64,000 nucleotides of DNA from UBA6623 sp965248235. Its GTDB lineage: Bacteria; Acidobacteriota; Terriglobia; Bryobacterales; UBA6623. Positions 39,805-47,486 of this stretch are shown piece by piece. How positions within the stretch are numbered: the stretch's first letter is position 1; each line of letters begins with the position of its first letter. The translations under genes were made by a program, and so were the position numbers. Below the pieces are notes generated by a model that ran no database searches, had not been told where the DNA came from, and worked only from the letters and a program-made list of their open reading frames with translations. The DNA lies in NCBI GenBank assembly GCA_965248235.1, contig CBDFIU010000003.1:930001-994000 (forward strand), given 5' to 3'.

Positions 39805-42672
39805 GTTTTCGGGTTCGAGAACGTCCCGCAAATACCGCCCGGTGTAGGATTCGTCGCAACGGGCGACCTTTTCGGGCGTTCCCTCGACGACGATATGGCC
39901 GCCGCCGTCGCCGCCTTCCGGTCCGAGGTCGATGATCCAGTCGGCGTTCTTGATGACGTCGAGGTTGTGTTCGATCACCAGCACGCTGCCGCCGTTGTTG
40001 AGCAGCTTGCGAAACGCCGCCAGCAATTTCGCGATGTCGTCGAAATGGAGCCCGGTTGTCGGCTCATCGAATAGGTAGAGCGTCCCCTCGCACTTCGATT
40101 GGGCTATATGGCCGGCCAGTTTGACGCGCTGCGCCTCACCACCCGACAGCGTGGTGGCCGATTGCCCCAGCCGCAAGTAACCGAGGCCCACCTCGGCCAG
40201 GCAGGACAGTTTTTTCACGATGCCCGGCACGTGCACGAAGAACTTCAAGGCCTCATCCACGGTCATCCGCAAGACGTCATGGATATTCTTCCCTTGATAG
40301 CGAACATCGAGAACATCGTTCTTATAGCGCTTGCCGGCGCAATCTTCGCAGACCAGCGCGACATCGGCCAAGAATTGCATCTCGACCGTCACCGTTCCAT
40401 CGCCCTGGCAGGTTTCGCAACGGCCGCCGGGAATGTTGAATGAAAAATTTCCGGCGGTGAGTCCCCGCCGCTGAGCGTCCGCCGTGGCGGCGAAAGTCGC
40501 GCGAACAAGATCGAAGGCCTTGACGTAGGTCACCGGATTGGAGCGCGGCGACCGCCCGATCGGAGATTGATCGACCAGCACGATTTCGTCGATCAGTGAC
40601 GCTCCGGTAATGCGCCGGCAAGGCAGTCGTAGGATGTCCTGATCCGACGAATCGGAAAGGTTTCGCTTCTTCACCGCCGTCAGGGCGCCGTGGATCACAT
40701 CGTGAACCAGCGTGGACTTCCCGGACCCGGAAACCCCGCTCACCACCGTCATCAAGTCGAGCGGGATGGTTACGTTCAGGTTCTTGAGATTGTTGGCGAC
40801 CGCGCCGGAGAATGTAAGCTTCTTGCGCGCCTTCGGCTTGCGCCGCTTTTCGGGCACGGGGATGGTGAAGTCGCCGCGCAGATAGAGCGCTGTCAGCGAG
40901 TGGCTGCCGTTGGAGACGATCTCCGAGTAAGGACCCTCGAAAATGACTTTGCCGCCCCGCTCACCCGCGCCCGGCCCCAGGTCAACGATGTGGTCGGCGG
41001 CCCGCATCATCTCGGCATCGTGTTCCACCACGACGATCGTGTTGCCCAAGTCGCGCAGGCCCGACAGGCTCTGAATCAGCCGATTCGTGTCGCGCGTGTG
41101 CAAGCCGATCGACGGCTCGTCCAACACGTAACAGGTTCCGACCAGACGGGAGCCCAGCGAGGTTGCCAGTTGAATCCGCTGCGCCTCGCCGCCGGATAGA
41201 GTCGCCGTCTTGCGGTTGAGCGTCAGATACTCCAAGCCGACATCGTTCAAGAATGTCAGCCGATGACGAATGTCCTCCAGGAGTTGCTCGGCGATCTTCT
41301 TTTGCTCGCCTGTCGGTCGCCAGTCTTCGAAAAATTGTTTCGCGCTCGCTAGATTAAGCGCTGTTACCTCGCCAATCGTTTTGCCGCCCAAGCGGACATT
41401 GAGCGCCTCGGGCCGCAAGCGCCCCCCGCGGCAGGCCGGGCACAGCGTATAGCCTCGGTAGCGCGCCATGAAGATCCGCACGTGCATCTTGTATTTCTTG
41501 CGTTCCAGATACGCAAAGAAACCCTCGATACCGCCGAAACCTTTGCCGCCGCGCAACACGAAATCCAGCTCTTTGTTGCTCAGTTCGTGATAGGGAACCG
41601 ACAGACGCACGCCCGCTGCTTTCGCGCTTTCCACGAGCGCATTCTGAAAGCGCTTGTAACGCGGCTTGGTGAAAGGATCGATCGCCCCTTGCCGCAATGT
41701 CTTGAATTTGTCGGGGACCACGAGGTCTATGTCGTAATCGACCGTGTTGCCGAAACCCTGGCACCGCGGGCAGGCGCCGAAAGGGCTGTTGAAGCTGAAT
41801 AGCCGCGGTTCGGGTTCGGGGTATTCGATGGCGCAATCGCGGCATTCGAAACGTTCGCTGAACCACAACTGCTCGGGCGGAACCGCCGTCGCGTTTTCAA
41901 ACACCACCTCGCGGGCCTGGCGGTAGCAGGTTTCCACCGCGTCGACGACGCGCGAATGGAGATCCGAGCTGATGGCCAGCCGATCGACCAGCGCGAAGAC
42001 GGGCCGCTTGAAATCGACATCCAGCAAAGATTCCGGGTTCGAAAATTCGAAAACTTCGCCGTCTTGAAGAAGCCGGTTGAAGCCTTTGGCGCGCAGATCC
42101 GCGAGCCGCGCTTTCAATTCCTCGGTCAGGCCTCCGGCTACTTCTCTTTGTAACGGGAACAGCACGTACCAACGCGAGCCGGCCGGCAATGCCAAGATGC
42201 GGGCCGCCACCTGGTCGACCGGATCTTTCGAAACCGTTAGCCCACACTCGCGGCACGTCGTCTCGCCCGCACGGGCGTAGAGCAGCCGCAGAAAATCGTA
42301 GATCTCCGTGGCCGTCGCCACCGTCGAGCGCGGGTTGCGTGTCGTATTTTTCTGTCGGATCGCCACTGCCGGCGCAATGCCGCCGATGTGATCAACATCG
42401 GGCTTTTCCATGCGCTCGAGGAATTGCCGGGCGTAGGCGGAAAGCGACTCGACGTAGCGCCGCTGCCCCTCGGCGTAGATCGTGTCGAAGACCAACGACG
42501 ACTTCCCCGAACCCGACACGCCGGTCACGACGATCAACTTTTCATGAGGCAGGCGGAGGCTGATGTTCTGTAGGTTGTGGACACGCGCGCCGCGAATGTC
42601 GAGATAGTCCTGAGACAACGGTGAACTCTCTGGGAAGGCCCGGAAGCGGCCGGTGACGGCCGGTGGACTCAT
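39799..42672 (-). CDS. uvrA: Excinuclease ABC subunit A
   Basis: About 957 residues from Met at 42672; a longer frame starts at 42729 but the extra residues are not UvrA-like. There are two ABC ATPase modules with Walker A GVSGSGKSSLVFDTIYAEGQ and GVSGSGKSTLVHD, signature LSGGEAQRIQLA and LSGGEAQRVKLA, and zinc-finger cysteines (TCRECG; CRDC; CPAC; CETCQGDG; CEDC). UvrA finds bulky lesions with UvrB in nucleotide excision repair. The gene is complete even though both flanks are broken genes. Confidence 0.96.
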   Translation of the reverse strand: MSPPAVTGRFRAFPESSPLSQDYLDIRGARVHNLQNISLRLPHEKLIVVTGVSGSGKSSLVFDTIYAEGQRRYVESLSAYARQFLERMEKPDVDHIGGIAPAVAIRQKNTTRNPRSTVATATEIYDFLRLLYARAGETTCRECGLTVSKDPVDQVAARILALPAGSRWYVLFPLQREVAGGLTEELKARLADLRAKGFNRLLQDGEVFEFSNPESLLDVDFKRPVFALVDRLAISSDLHSRVVDAVETCYRQAREVVFENATAVPPEQLWFSERFECRDCAIEYPEPEPRLFSFNSPFGACPRCQGFGNTVDYDIDLVVPDKFKTLRQGAIDPFTKPRYKRFQNALVESAKAAGVRLSVPYHELSNKELDFVLRGGKGFGGIEGFFAYLERKKYKMHVRIFMARYRGYTLCPACRGGRLRPEALNVRLGGKTIGEVTALNLASAKQFFEDWRPTGEQKKIAEQLLEDIRHRLTFLNDVGLEYLTLNRKTATLSGGEAQRIQLATSLGSRLVGTCYVLDEPSIGLHTRDTNRLIQSLSGLRDLGNTIVVVEHDAEMMRAADHIVDLGPGAGERGGKVIFEGPYSEIVSNGSHSLTALYLRGDFTIPVPEKRRKPKARKKLTFSGAVANNLKNLNVTIPLDLMTVVSGVSGSGKSTLVHDVIHGALTAVKKRNLSDSSDQDILRLPCRRITGASLIDEIVLVDQSPIGRSPRSNPVTYVKAFDLVRATFAATADAQRRGLTAGNFSFNIPGGRCETCQGDGTVTVEMQFLADVALVCEDCAGKRYKNDVLDVRYQGKNIHDVLRMTVDEALKFFVHVPGIVKKLSCLAEVGLGYLRLGQSATTLSGGEAQRVKLAGHIAQSKCEGTLYLFDEPTTGLHFDDIAKLLAAFRKLLNNGGSVLVIEHNLDVIKNADWIIDLGPEGGDGGGHIVVEGTPEKVARCDESYTGRYLRDVLEPENR

Positions 42673-42763
42673 TATACGAGTCGCCCGCGCCGTGCTCCGG
42701 AGGGGCTGAAAAAATGGTGGACAGTCCACTTCGCGCCAGGAGAAATTTTTGATTTGATGGAAC

Positions 42764-43010
42764 TTATTCGGTCGACGCTCGGTACAGTCCCCAATTTTTC
42801 AGGCGCGAACAGTTGGCGGGGCGGATCATCGTGTGGGTCCGGGTCAGCGGGCTCGTCAAGACAACGATATCCACTCGCCGGTTTTTGGCGCGATTTTGGA
42901 CGCTGTCGTTCGGGGCGAGAGGTTGATATTCGCCGTAACCGGCCGCGGAGAGCTGCTCGATCGGCAGCGAACTTTCATTGACCAAGAAGTTGTCCGCGTC
43001 CATGCTTTCG
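42764..43010 (-). pseudogene. C-terminal remnant of an OmpA/MotB-type protein
   Basis: The frame carries FLVNESSLPIEQLSAAGYGE, then YQPLAPNDS and NRAKNRRVDIVVL, the end of the peptidoglycan-binding OmpA/MotB domain. The upstream two thirds of the domain are missing, and the frame runs into the prophage-end repeat near 43014. It marks the chromosomal side of the left element junction. No matching 5' half was found beyond the right repeat. Confidence 0.7.
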
Positions 43011-43054
43011 GTAGTAAGTGTAACAACCAGCATGTTACGTGCCTAAGCCCGCCA

Positions 43055-43094
43055 ACATTGCCCAAATCTTTGCCCAAATCTTTGCCCAAATGTG
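43055..43094. repeat. Left end repeat of prophage-like element (att-like)
   Basis: ACATTGCCCAAAT is followed by two units of CTTTGCCCAAAT and GTG. The same block with one unit fewer is at 56808-56835. Flanking blocks also match: GTAAGT (43014 and 56766), CA-GTTACG, and AGTGCCGC just inside. It lies directly downstream of the integrase remnant, as attachment sites do. The iterated 12-mer could be integrase arm-type binding sites. Confidence 0.55.
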
Positions 43095-43112
43095 ACCCCC
43101 TCCTAGTGCCGC

Positions 43113-43265
43113 TCATTGGACTTTTTCGTCTTCCCGTTCCCGGTCTCTTTCGAGTGACTCCAGGTACCTCTCCGCCTTCCGGCCGACATGGGAAACATCG
43201 AGTTCGTCCACGATCCGATAGCGGTGAAGCATGTTTGAGTTCTTCCACCCGATGACGCGGCAGAC
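43113..43265 (-). pseudogene. C-terminal remnant of a tyrosine recombinase (integrase)
   Basis: In the frame ending with TGA at 43113-43115 the sequence reads TVCRVIGWKNSNMLHRYRIV, then DELDVSHVGRKAERYLESL. This resembles the end of phage integrases (GHKTRSMF-x-RYNIVDEADL type), including the nucleophilic Tyr in MLHRY. Everything upstream, including the R-H-R residues, is missing and replaced by a helix-turn-helix gene in another frame. The alternative is a single frameshifted excisionase-like gene; I prefer the integrase reading. The element could not excise by itself. Confidence 0.5.
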
Positions 43266-43477
43266 GGTCGGCGCTTCTCCCTCGCCAGCTTGCGGACAAT
43301 CGCCTCGGGCCGGCCGATGTAGTGCCCCGCCTGTTTGGTGTCGAGCAGGCGCGGCTCGACCATCGGACGGGAGTTGGTAATTTCCTCGCGCACTACCTTG
43401 CGCATCCTGCTCTCGACCAGATCACCCAGTGAGTTTTCAAGAGGTGATGGCGCCGTATCCCAGTCGTTTCTCATCAT
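43266..43477 (-). pseudogene. Excisionase-type helix-turn-helix gene, 3' end lost
   Basis: The N-terminus MMRNDWDTAPSPLENSLGDL leads into LLDTKQAGHYIGRPEAIVRK, then LAREKR, a typical HTH_17/excisionase DNA-binding motif. The frame then runs antisense-like through the integrase remnant to 43103, so the natural C-terminus is lost. Excisionases bind att sites and direct recombination toward excision. Confidence 0.55.
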
Positions 43478-43606
43478 CGCTACCTGTCAGCCGTCATCCG
43501 TCCTTTGCCCGTCCCCTGCAATGCGCGTCGTCCAGTTTCCCGCAGGTCTTGCGGCTACCAAAGCCGTTGGCCGATGCAATCTGATTAGTCGCCTTCTGTC
43601 GCAGCT

Positions 43607-43873
43607 TCATTTCTGCTCTTCTTCCTCCTCTTTGGGTTCGAACAACTTCGCTCGCGGGCCGCACAGCCAGTCATGGTTGCGCATCACACTGCAATAATCC
43701 GACTCGCTGTATTCAGGCGGCAGCCCAAGATGGTATCGGGGCCTTTGGTCGAGCTCGGCCCGAGCTGAGCCGCATCGAGCGAAATCGTATCGGTGCCCAA
43801 AAAGCCGAACCGGCAGGCTCTTGTTCGGCATGCAGTGCTTACAGTCCCGGCAGGCGGGAATCGTTTTCGTCAT
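43607..43873 (-). CDS. Small Cys-rich prophage protein, unknown
   Basis: 88 residues: CRDCKHCMPNK near the N-terminus and further Cys at residues 34, 61 and 71, then an acidic tail (EPKEEEEEQK). The cysteines could bind zinc. The ATG overlaps the TGA of the upstream membrane protein as ATGA (43870-43873), so it belongs to the left-arm operon. The function is not recognised. Confidence 0.6.
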   Translation of the reverse strand: MTKTIPACRDCKHCMPNKSLPVRLFGHRYDFARCGSARAELDQRPRYHLGLPPEYSESDYCSVMRNHDWLCGPRAKLFEPKEEEEEQK

Positions 43874-44076
43874 CGCTCATCTCCCGTAGCCATCGCTTGC
43901 GCGGGCGGCACGCCGCTCCCCGGCTCCTCCCCGCAGGCCTCGGACAGCTGTCGGATGCCGGCTTCGTAGCCCTGGTCCCAGACCACATCCATCCTCGCGT
44001 TAGCTGCCCAAATGTAGCCAAAAACGAAGGCTGCTACGGCCAGCCAGGCCGGGATCGAGCAGTCAGAAGGGAGCAT
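43870..44076 (-). CDS. Small single-pass membrane protein, prophage
   Basis: 68 residues from Met at 44076 (MLPSDCSIPAWLAVAAFVFG), with one transmembrane helix and a short tail rich in acidic residues and Pro. It overlaps the DUF669 gene by 14 nt upstream and the Cys-rich gene by 4 nt downstream. It may be a spanin or holin-like small protein, but nothing in the sequence proves this. Confidence 0.5.
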   Translation of the reverse strand: MLPSDCSIPAWLAVAAFVFGYIWAANARMDVVWDQGYEAGIRQLSEACGEEPGSGVPPAQAMATGDER

Positions 44077-44515
44077 CGTCCTCGTCCTCCGGTACCTCAG
44101 CGTCGCTTGAGGAACTGTTCCCGATGCTGCTATAGCCCGCAAAAACAACCTTGTTGGACTTTTTCTCTTTCCCTTCCCGCCGGTCGAAATAGGATTGATT
44201 TTCGACGGTGACGAGAACTTCCCGATCAATGAGTAGTTCCGGTATGAGATCTACTTTTCCGGTGACATCCAAACCGAGCGCATGGCACAGCAGCTTCACC
44301 TGCGGCAAGGCAGCCTCGCCGAAGCTGATGCGGTCGAAGATCATCCTGCCCTGGCAGTCGCCCTCCTTGACAACGAACCGCAGGTTCCACATCTTGTCTC
44401 CGGCCTTCGTCCGCTCGTTCGGGTCGATCGCCGCCAAGCGGCAGGGATAGTCTCCCGGCGGCAGCGGGGAAAAGTCCCGCGCATCGTCCACGCTCGAAAA
44501 ATCACATTCAGGCAT
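44063..44515 (-). CDS. DUF669 phage DNA-metabolism protein
   Basis: 150 residues: PLPPGDYPCRLAAIDPNERT, then KMWNLRFVVKEGDCQGRMIFDR and LLIDREVLVTVENQ. This is the OB-like layout of DUF669 proteins, which are found in phage replication/recombination clusters and are thought to bind single-stranded DNA. The C-terminus is Ser-rich and very acidic (AEVPEDEDDAPF), like the protein-interaction tail of SSB. GAGG precedes the ATG. It indicates the element once had its own replication or recombination module. Confidence 0.75.
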   Translation of the reverse strand: MPECDFSSVDDARDFSPLPPGDYPCRLAAIDPNERTKAGDKMWNLRFVVKEGDCQGRMIFDRISFGEAALPQVKLLCHALGLDVTGKVDLIPELLIDREVLVTVENQSYFDRREGKEKKSNKVVFAGYSSIGNSSSSDAEVPEDEDDAPF

Positions 44516-44540
44516 TAGAAATCCTCACCTTCCTTTCCGC

Positions 44541-44891
44541 CTACGAAGGCGGGCACTTGCCTCGGGCTTTACGAATCTTGCCCTTCCACCCGGCCCTCCA
44601 CCAACTCCAAGCAAACCCCAGTCCCATTGGCGTTCCATCGGGCCACACTGGGTTGAGCTTTCTCTTGATCCAGAGGCCCCAACCAGGATTGACTGCGAAC
44701 AGGAAGAGAACCGTGACAATCAATGCTCGAATCGCCCAAGGCAGCCACTCCCCGCTGTTCAGCCAGTAGTCCCAATCCAACATGTGATTCAACCAACGTC
44801 GCCACTGACGCAAATCCTCCGGAACTCCAGCAATGCCAATGACCGCGAGAGCCCAAAGGACAACACAACAACAAATCTGTAATGTCCGCAT
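44541..44891 (-). CDS. Two-helix membrane protein, prophage, unknown
   Basis: 116 residues with an N-terminal hydrophobic segment (LQICCCVVLWALAVIGIAG), a Trp-rich stretch, a second helix (AIRALIVTVLFLFAVNPGWG) and a basic C-terminus. The topology would place both ends on the same side. It is 25 nt upstream of the DUF669 gene in the left-arm operon. It could be a holin-like protein, but no cell-wall hydrolase accompanies it. Confidence 0.5.
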   Translation of the reverse strand: MRTLQICCCVVLWALAVIGIAGVPEDLRQWRRWLNHMLDWDYWLNSGEWLPWAIRALIVTVLFLFAVNPGWGLWIKRKLNPVWPDGTPMGLGFAWSWWRAGWKGKIRKARGKCPPS

Positions 44892-44913
44892 CCTGCCATG
44901 CTATCGCCATTGC

Positions 44914-45132
44914 TCACGCCGCCCCCTCCCGAAGCGCCTGCTCTAATCGCTGTCTCACCTTCAGCGTCACCAGTTCGCCGATCAAGGCCGCGACGAAGGC
45001 TGTCCGGTCATGCCAGTCGAGTTTCATGTAGTATTCGAGCAGGCGGTCCACGGCGCCGCCGGGCGATTCCGGCCCGTGTTCCGGGGTCAGGGTCTTGCCG
45101 ATTTCCTTGATGTGATGACTGAGGTCCGACAT
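44914..45132 (-). CDS. Small helical prophage protein, unknown
   Basis: 72 residues, predicted mainly helical (DRTAFVAALIGELVTLKVRQ, then RLEQALREG). It has no recognised domain. Its ATG (45132-45130) overlaps the ATG of the divergent DUF4145 gene within the single tetranucleotide CATG. AGGA lies 10 nt upstream, inside the DUF4145 coding sequence. Confidence 0.5.
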   Translation of the reverse strand: MSDLSHHIKEIGKTLTPEHGPESPGGAVDRLLEYYMKLDWHDRTAFVAALIGELVTLKVRQRLEQALREGAA

Positions 45133-45769
45133 GCCTGAAATGGTCCTAGACTGCCCTCATTGCGGTTCCAAGAAAACCGGCTTTGAATATCAAACTTCCT
45201 TCCAACGAGGCAATCAATGGAGTTACTTCGCTATGTGCCGCAAATGTTGGGAGGGGGTAATCGTCAAACTGCGATCCGGGCCATCCCAAAAGAAGTCTCC
45301 CGCCGACTGTGATGGCGATCCGTGTGACGAGGGCTTCAGGCCAGTGGCACTTTATCCTGCCCCGCCGAAACTCACCGCGCCGGAACACGTTCCTCCCGCA
45401 ACCACGCAAGACTACAAGGAGGCGATGGACAGCCTGTGGCGCCAAAACTGGACAAGCGCCGGAATTATGTTCCGCAAGGTCCTGGAACGTTCCACCATGG
45501 AGATCTCTCCCGACGGGGTAGACTTCGGGAAAATGACGCTTTCTCGGCGTATCGACGCCCTCGCCGACCGCCACAAGATCACACCCGCGATGAAGGATTG
45601 GGCGGACCTCATCCGCCTCGAAGGGAATCAAGCGGCGCATGGCGACGAAGACTTTTCCCGCGAGAGCGCCAAACAGATCCAGGAGTTCACCGAACTGTTC
45701 CTCATGTACACCTTCACGATGCCTGAGCGCGTCAGGCTGGCACGGGAAGAGGCCGAAGCAACTTCGTAG
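45131..45769 (+). CDS. DUF4145-domain protein, reversed cargo gene in prophage
   Basis: 212 residues. The N-terminal zinc-finger-like part is CPHCGSKK, then MCRKCWEGVIVKL. A helical DUF4145 domain follows: YKEAMDSLWRQNWTSAGIMF, RKVLERS, then LIRLEGNQAAHGDEDFSRES. DUF4145 occurs alone or attached to restriction and other defence proteins, and the N-A-x-H-G signature recalls HEPN-like helical folds. It is the only plus-strand gene inside the left-arm operon, so it looks like an independently acquired cargo gene. GAGG lies 6 nt upstream of the ATG. Confidence 0.75.
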   Translation: MPEMVLDCPHCGSKKTGFEYQTSFQRGNQWSYFAMCRKCWEGVIVKLRSGPSQKKSPADCDGDPCDEGFRPVALYPAPPKLTAPEHVPPATTQDYKEAMDSLWRQNWTSAGIMFRKVLERSTMEISPDGVDFGKMTLSRRIDALADRHKITPAMKDWADLIRLEGNQAAHGDEDFSRESAKQIQEFTELFLMYTFTMPERVRLAREEAEATS

Positions 45770-45777
45770 CCGTCTAT

Positions 45778-46281
45778 TCACGCCGCCCCCTCCATGCAGT
45801 GCACCCGCTCCCGCGCCTCCCGCAGCCGCAGAGCGGCCTGTTCCAAGGTAATGCCGGGCTCGTTCTCCATCACCGGCCTTAGATAATCGAGCTTCAGCTC
45901 CCAGTCGTCGCGTTGCGCGATGGCGCGCTCGATATTCAGCTCCCGCTCGACGAGTGCCTTCTCAAGATGGGGCCATTTGGCCTTGAGGGTGGCGACATAT
46001 TTGTACTCGCCCTCTTGCTCGAAAGCGATAGCAAGCGGGGCGTCCATGCCGGGAAGGTAGAGTTGATCTTCCTGGTCTTGACTGATCTCCGTCGCCTCGC
46101 GGAGAAGATGCTTGACCATGGTGCTTGCGCCTTTCAGCGCAAGCGCTTCCCCGTATTGCTCGAACACGTCGGGATGCAGCTGCCTGGCGTGGGCGACGAT
46201 CCGGTCGATCCCCACCGGATCACCGCCTGCGAGGTGAAGATGGATCGATTCTTTCAGGACCTCTCGAATCGTGCCGTTCAT
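45778..46281 (-). CDS. Prophage protein of unknown function
   Basis: 167 residues from ATG 46281, chosen because AAGGAG lies 8 nt upstream and the ATG overlaps the ParB stop codon as ATGA. The N-terminal part is helical (IREVLKESIHLHL); the middle is YLPGMDAPLAIAFEQEGEYK; a long helical C-terminus (VERELNIERAIAQRDDWELK) may form a coiled coil. It is translationally coupled to the ParB-like gene. I do not recognise the family. Confidence 0.6.
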   Translation of the reverse strand: MNGTIREVLKESIHLHLAGGDPVGIDRIVAHARQLHPDVFEQYGEALALKGASTMVKHLLREATEISQDQEDQLYLPGMDAPLAIAFEQEGEYKYVATLKAKWPHLEKALVERELNIERAIAQRDDWELKLDYLRPVMENEPGITLEQAALRLREARERVHCMEGAA

Positions 46282-47162
46282 CGCCATATCTCCTTGAATC
46301 GCTTCAAATAGTCGAAGGCGCCCTCCAGGTGATTCTCGACCCGGAAACGCCGGTAATCGGAAATCTCCGACGCCAGCTGCTCCGGCTCAACGGGCATGGA
46401 ATTCAGGTCCTCAATAGCGTGAAAGAAGGTGCCCTCCCGCTGGCCCTGCTCGACCTCTTGCGCGATCTGCTCTTCCGGCTTTGGGCTGTGGTAGTAGCCA
46501 TCCCGGGCCGGCACCATCTTGTTCTCGGCAATGGCGATGCGCTTGGCCTCTTTCGCTGTGGGTAGCTGCTGCTTCTTGTCCTTGACCACTCTTCGAAGGG
46601 CATCTGCGATATGGGTCTCCCCGTCACGGACTTTCTGAAGTAGCGCGGGGTCGGCCTCATGGACTTTCTTTGCCGCTTTGACGTAATCGCTGTTCGTGGA
46701 GAGCAGGCGGGCGGCTTGCTCAGTAGATCTGGGCTGGCGCATGGGGCCGTCAATAGGTTGTGAAGTTTTCTGCACAACCTTTCCCCGGCCATGCTCTCGC
46801 CCCGATTCCCGCTGACGTTCCTTTGCCTCCCGCTCCAGCATCGGCAGAATCTCAACAGCGATAGCCGCCCGTTGGGAACTCGTGAGGTGCCTCCGGTGCA
46901 GGTTGAGGCTGAGAACGACTGAAAGCGGGGATCCGCCCTTGCCGTCCCACTTTCGAAACGCGGGTTCGATGCCGATCTCGCGGCAGACGCGGAAGCGATT
47001 GCGGCCGTCGAGGATTTGACCGTCGCAAAGCAGGATGGGTTCGCGCAGGCCGTGTTCCTGGATGTCGTAGAGAAGCTCTTGGTACTCCTCGCCTCGCATC
47101 ATGGGAAAGACGGAGGCAGCTGGGTGAAATTGCAACTCAGCGCCCATCAGGCCGTCTCTCAC
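46278..47162 (-). CDS. ParB/Srx-fold prophage protein
   Basis: 294 residues from GTG 47162, which forms a GTGA overlap with the upstream Cro-like gene and has AAGGAGG just upstream; the ATG at 47147 is an alternative. The N-terminal ParB/sulfiredoxin domain has ELLYDIQEHGLREPILLCDG and QILDGRNRFRVC. The LTSSQRAAIAVEIL helix and a C-terminal region with LLSTNSDYVKAAKKVHEADP follow. Phage ParB-like proteins bind or nick DNA and can act in partition or regulation. A second, N-truncated homologue lies at 57421-57963. Confidence 0.8.
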   Translation of the reverse strand: MRDGLMGAELQFHPAASVFPMMRGEEYQELLYDIQEHGLREPILLCDGQILDGRNRFRVCREIGIEPAFRKWDGKGGSPLSVVLSLNLHRRHLTSSQRAAIAVEILPMLEREAKERQRESGREHGRGKVVQKTSQPIDGPMRQPRSTEQAARLLSTNSDYVKAAKKVHEADPALLQKVRDGETHIADALRRVVKDKKQQLPTAKEAKRIAIAENKMVPARDGYYHSPKPEEQIAQEVEQGQREGTFFHAIEDLNSMPVEPEQLASEISDYRRFRVENHLEGAFDYLKRFKEIWR

Positions 47163-47404
47163 GCCGCCTCCTTTGGTAAAGCGGGACGCGGAATGCTCCG
47201 AGGCCACTCCACATTAGGGGGCCAGCGGGAAGCAAGTTCGTTGATGATTTTTTCGGCGCGACGACCAGTGAGACTCGTGCCAGCCTCAATACGGTCGACC
47301 GTGTCACCGCTCCCTGTGGTCACCTTCGAGGCATAGGACACGGAGATGCCACGCGCCGCCGCATAGATGCGAATCAGGGTGACAACCGACCTGTCTCCAT
47401 GCAC
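47159..47404 (-). CDS. Cro-like helix-turn-helix regulator
   Basis: About 81 residues from GTG 47404 (VHGDRSVVTLIRIYAAARGI), a start downstream of the promoter at 47415-47443; the open frame begins at 47443, before the -10. The TLIRIYAAARGISVSYASKV, TTGSGDTVDRIEAG order fits a short Cro/CI-type HTH domain. It is the first gene of the leftward early operon and faces the CI-like repressor, as in lambdoid switches. A GTGA overlap leads into the ParB-like gene. Confidence 0.65.
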   Translation of the reverse strand: MHGDRSVVTLIRIYAAARGISVSYASKVTTGSGDTVDRIEAGTSLTGRRAEKIINELASRWPPNVEWPRSIPRPALPKEAA

Positions 47405-47483
47405 TATGGGACACAGTATGTGCAATGATGCATGAAAAGTCAAGCACTACCGCTTGAGCGGGGAATTGGTGCACAATGGTGCA
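47400..47483. promoter_or_regulatory. Lysogeny switch with three related operators
   Basis: Three 14-bp sites share a pattern: TGCACTATGGGACA (47400-47413), TGTGCAATGATGCA (47419-47432) and TGCACAATGGTGCA (47470-47483). The last has perfect 5-bp arms TGCAC/GTGCA. The first two bracket or overlap the -10 and spacer of the Cro promoter with centres 19 bp apart; the third ends 3 bp before the repressor start codon. This suits binding by CI and Cro and autoregulation of the repressor. Confidence 0.6.
47415..47443 (-). promoter_or_regulatory. Early leftward promoter (Cro operon)
   Basis: Minus strand: TTGACT (47443-47438), 17-nt spacer, CATACT (47420-47415). Operator 2 lies in the spacer and overlaps the -10, and operator 1 covers the expected start site, so repressor binding would block it. 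The expected transcript start is close to GTG 47404, suggesting a very short leader. Confidence 0.65.
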
Positions 47484-47486
47484 TAT

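Noticed and set aside
43055..43094. CTTTGCCCAAAT iterons as a CRISPR or replication-origin array
   Set aside because: There are only two to three direct 12-bp units with no spacers, and they are matched at the other element end, so an attachment-site role is more likely.
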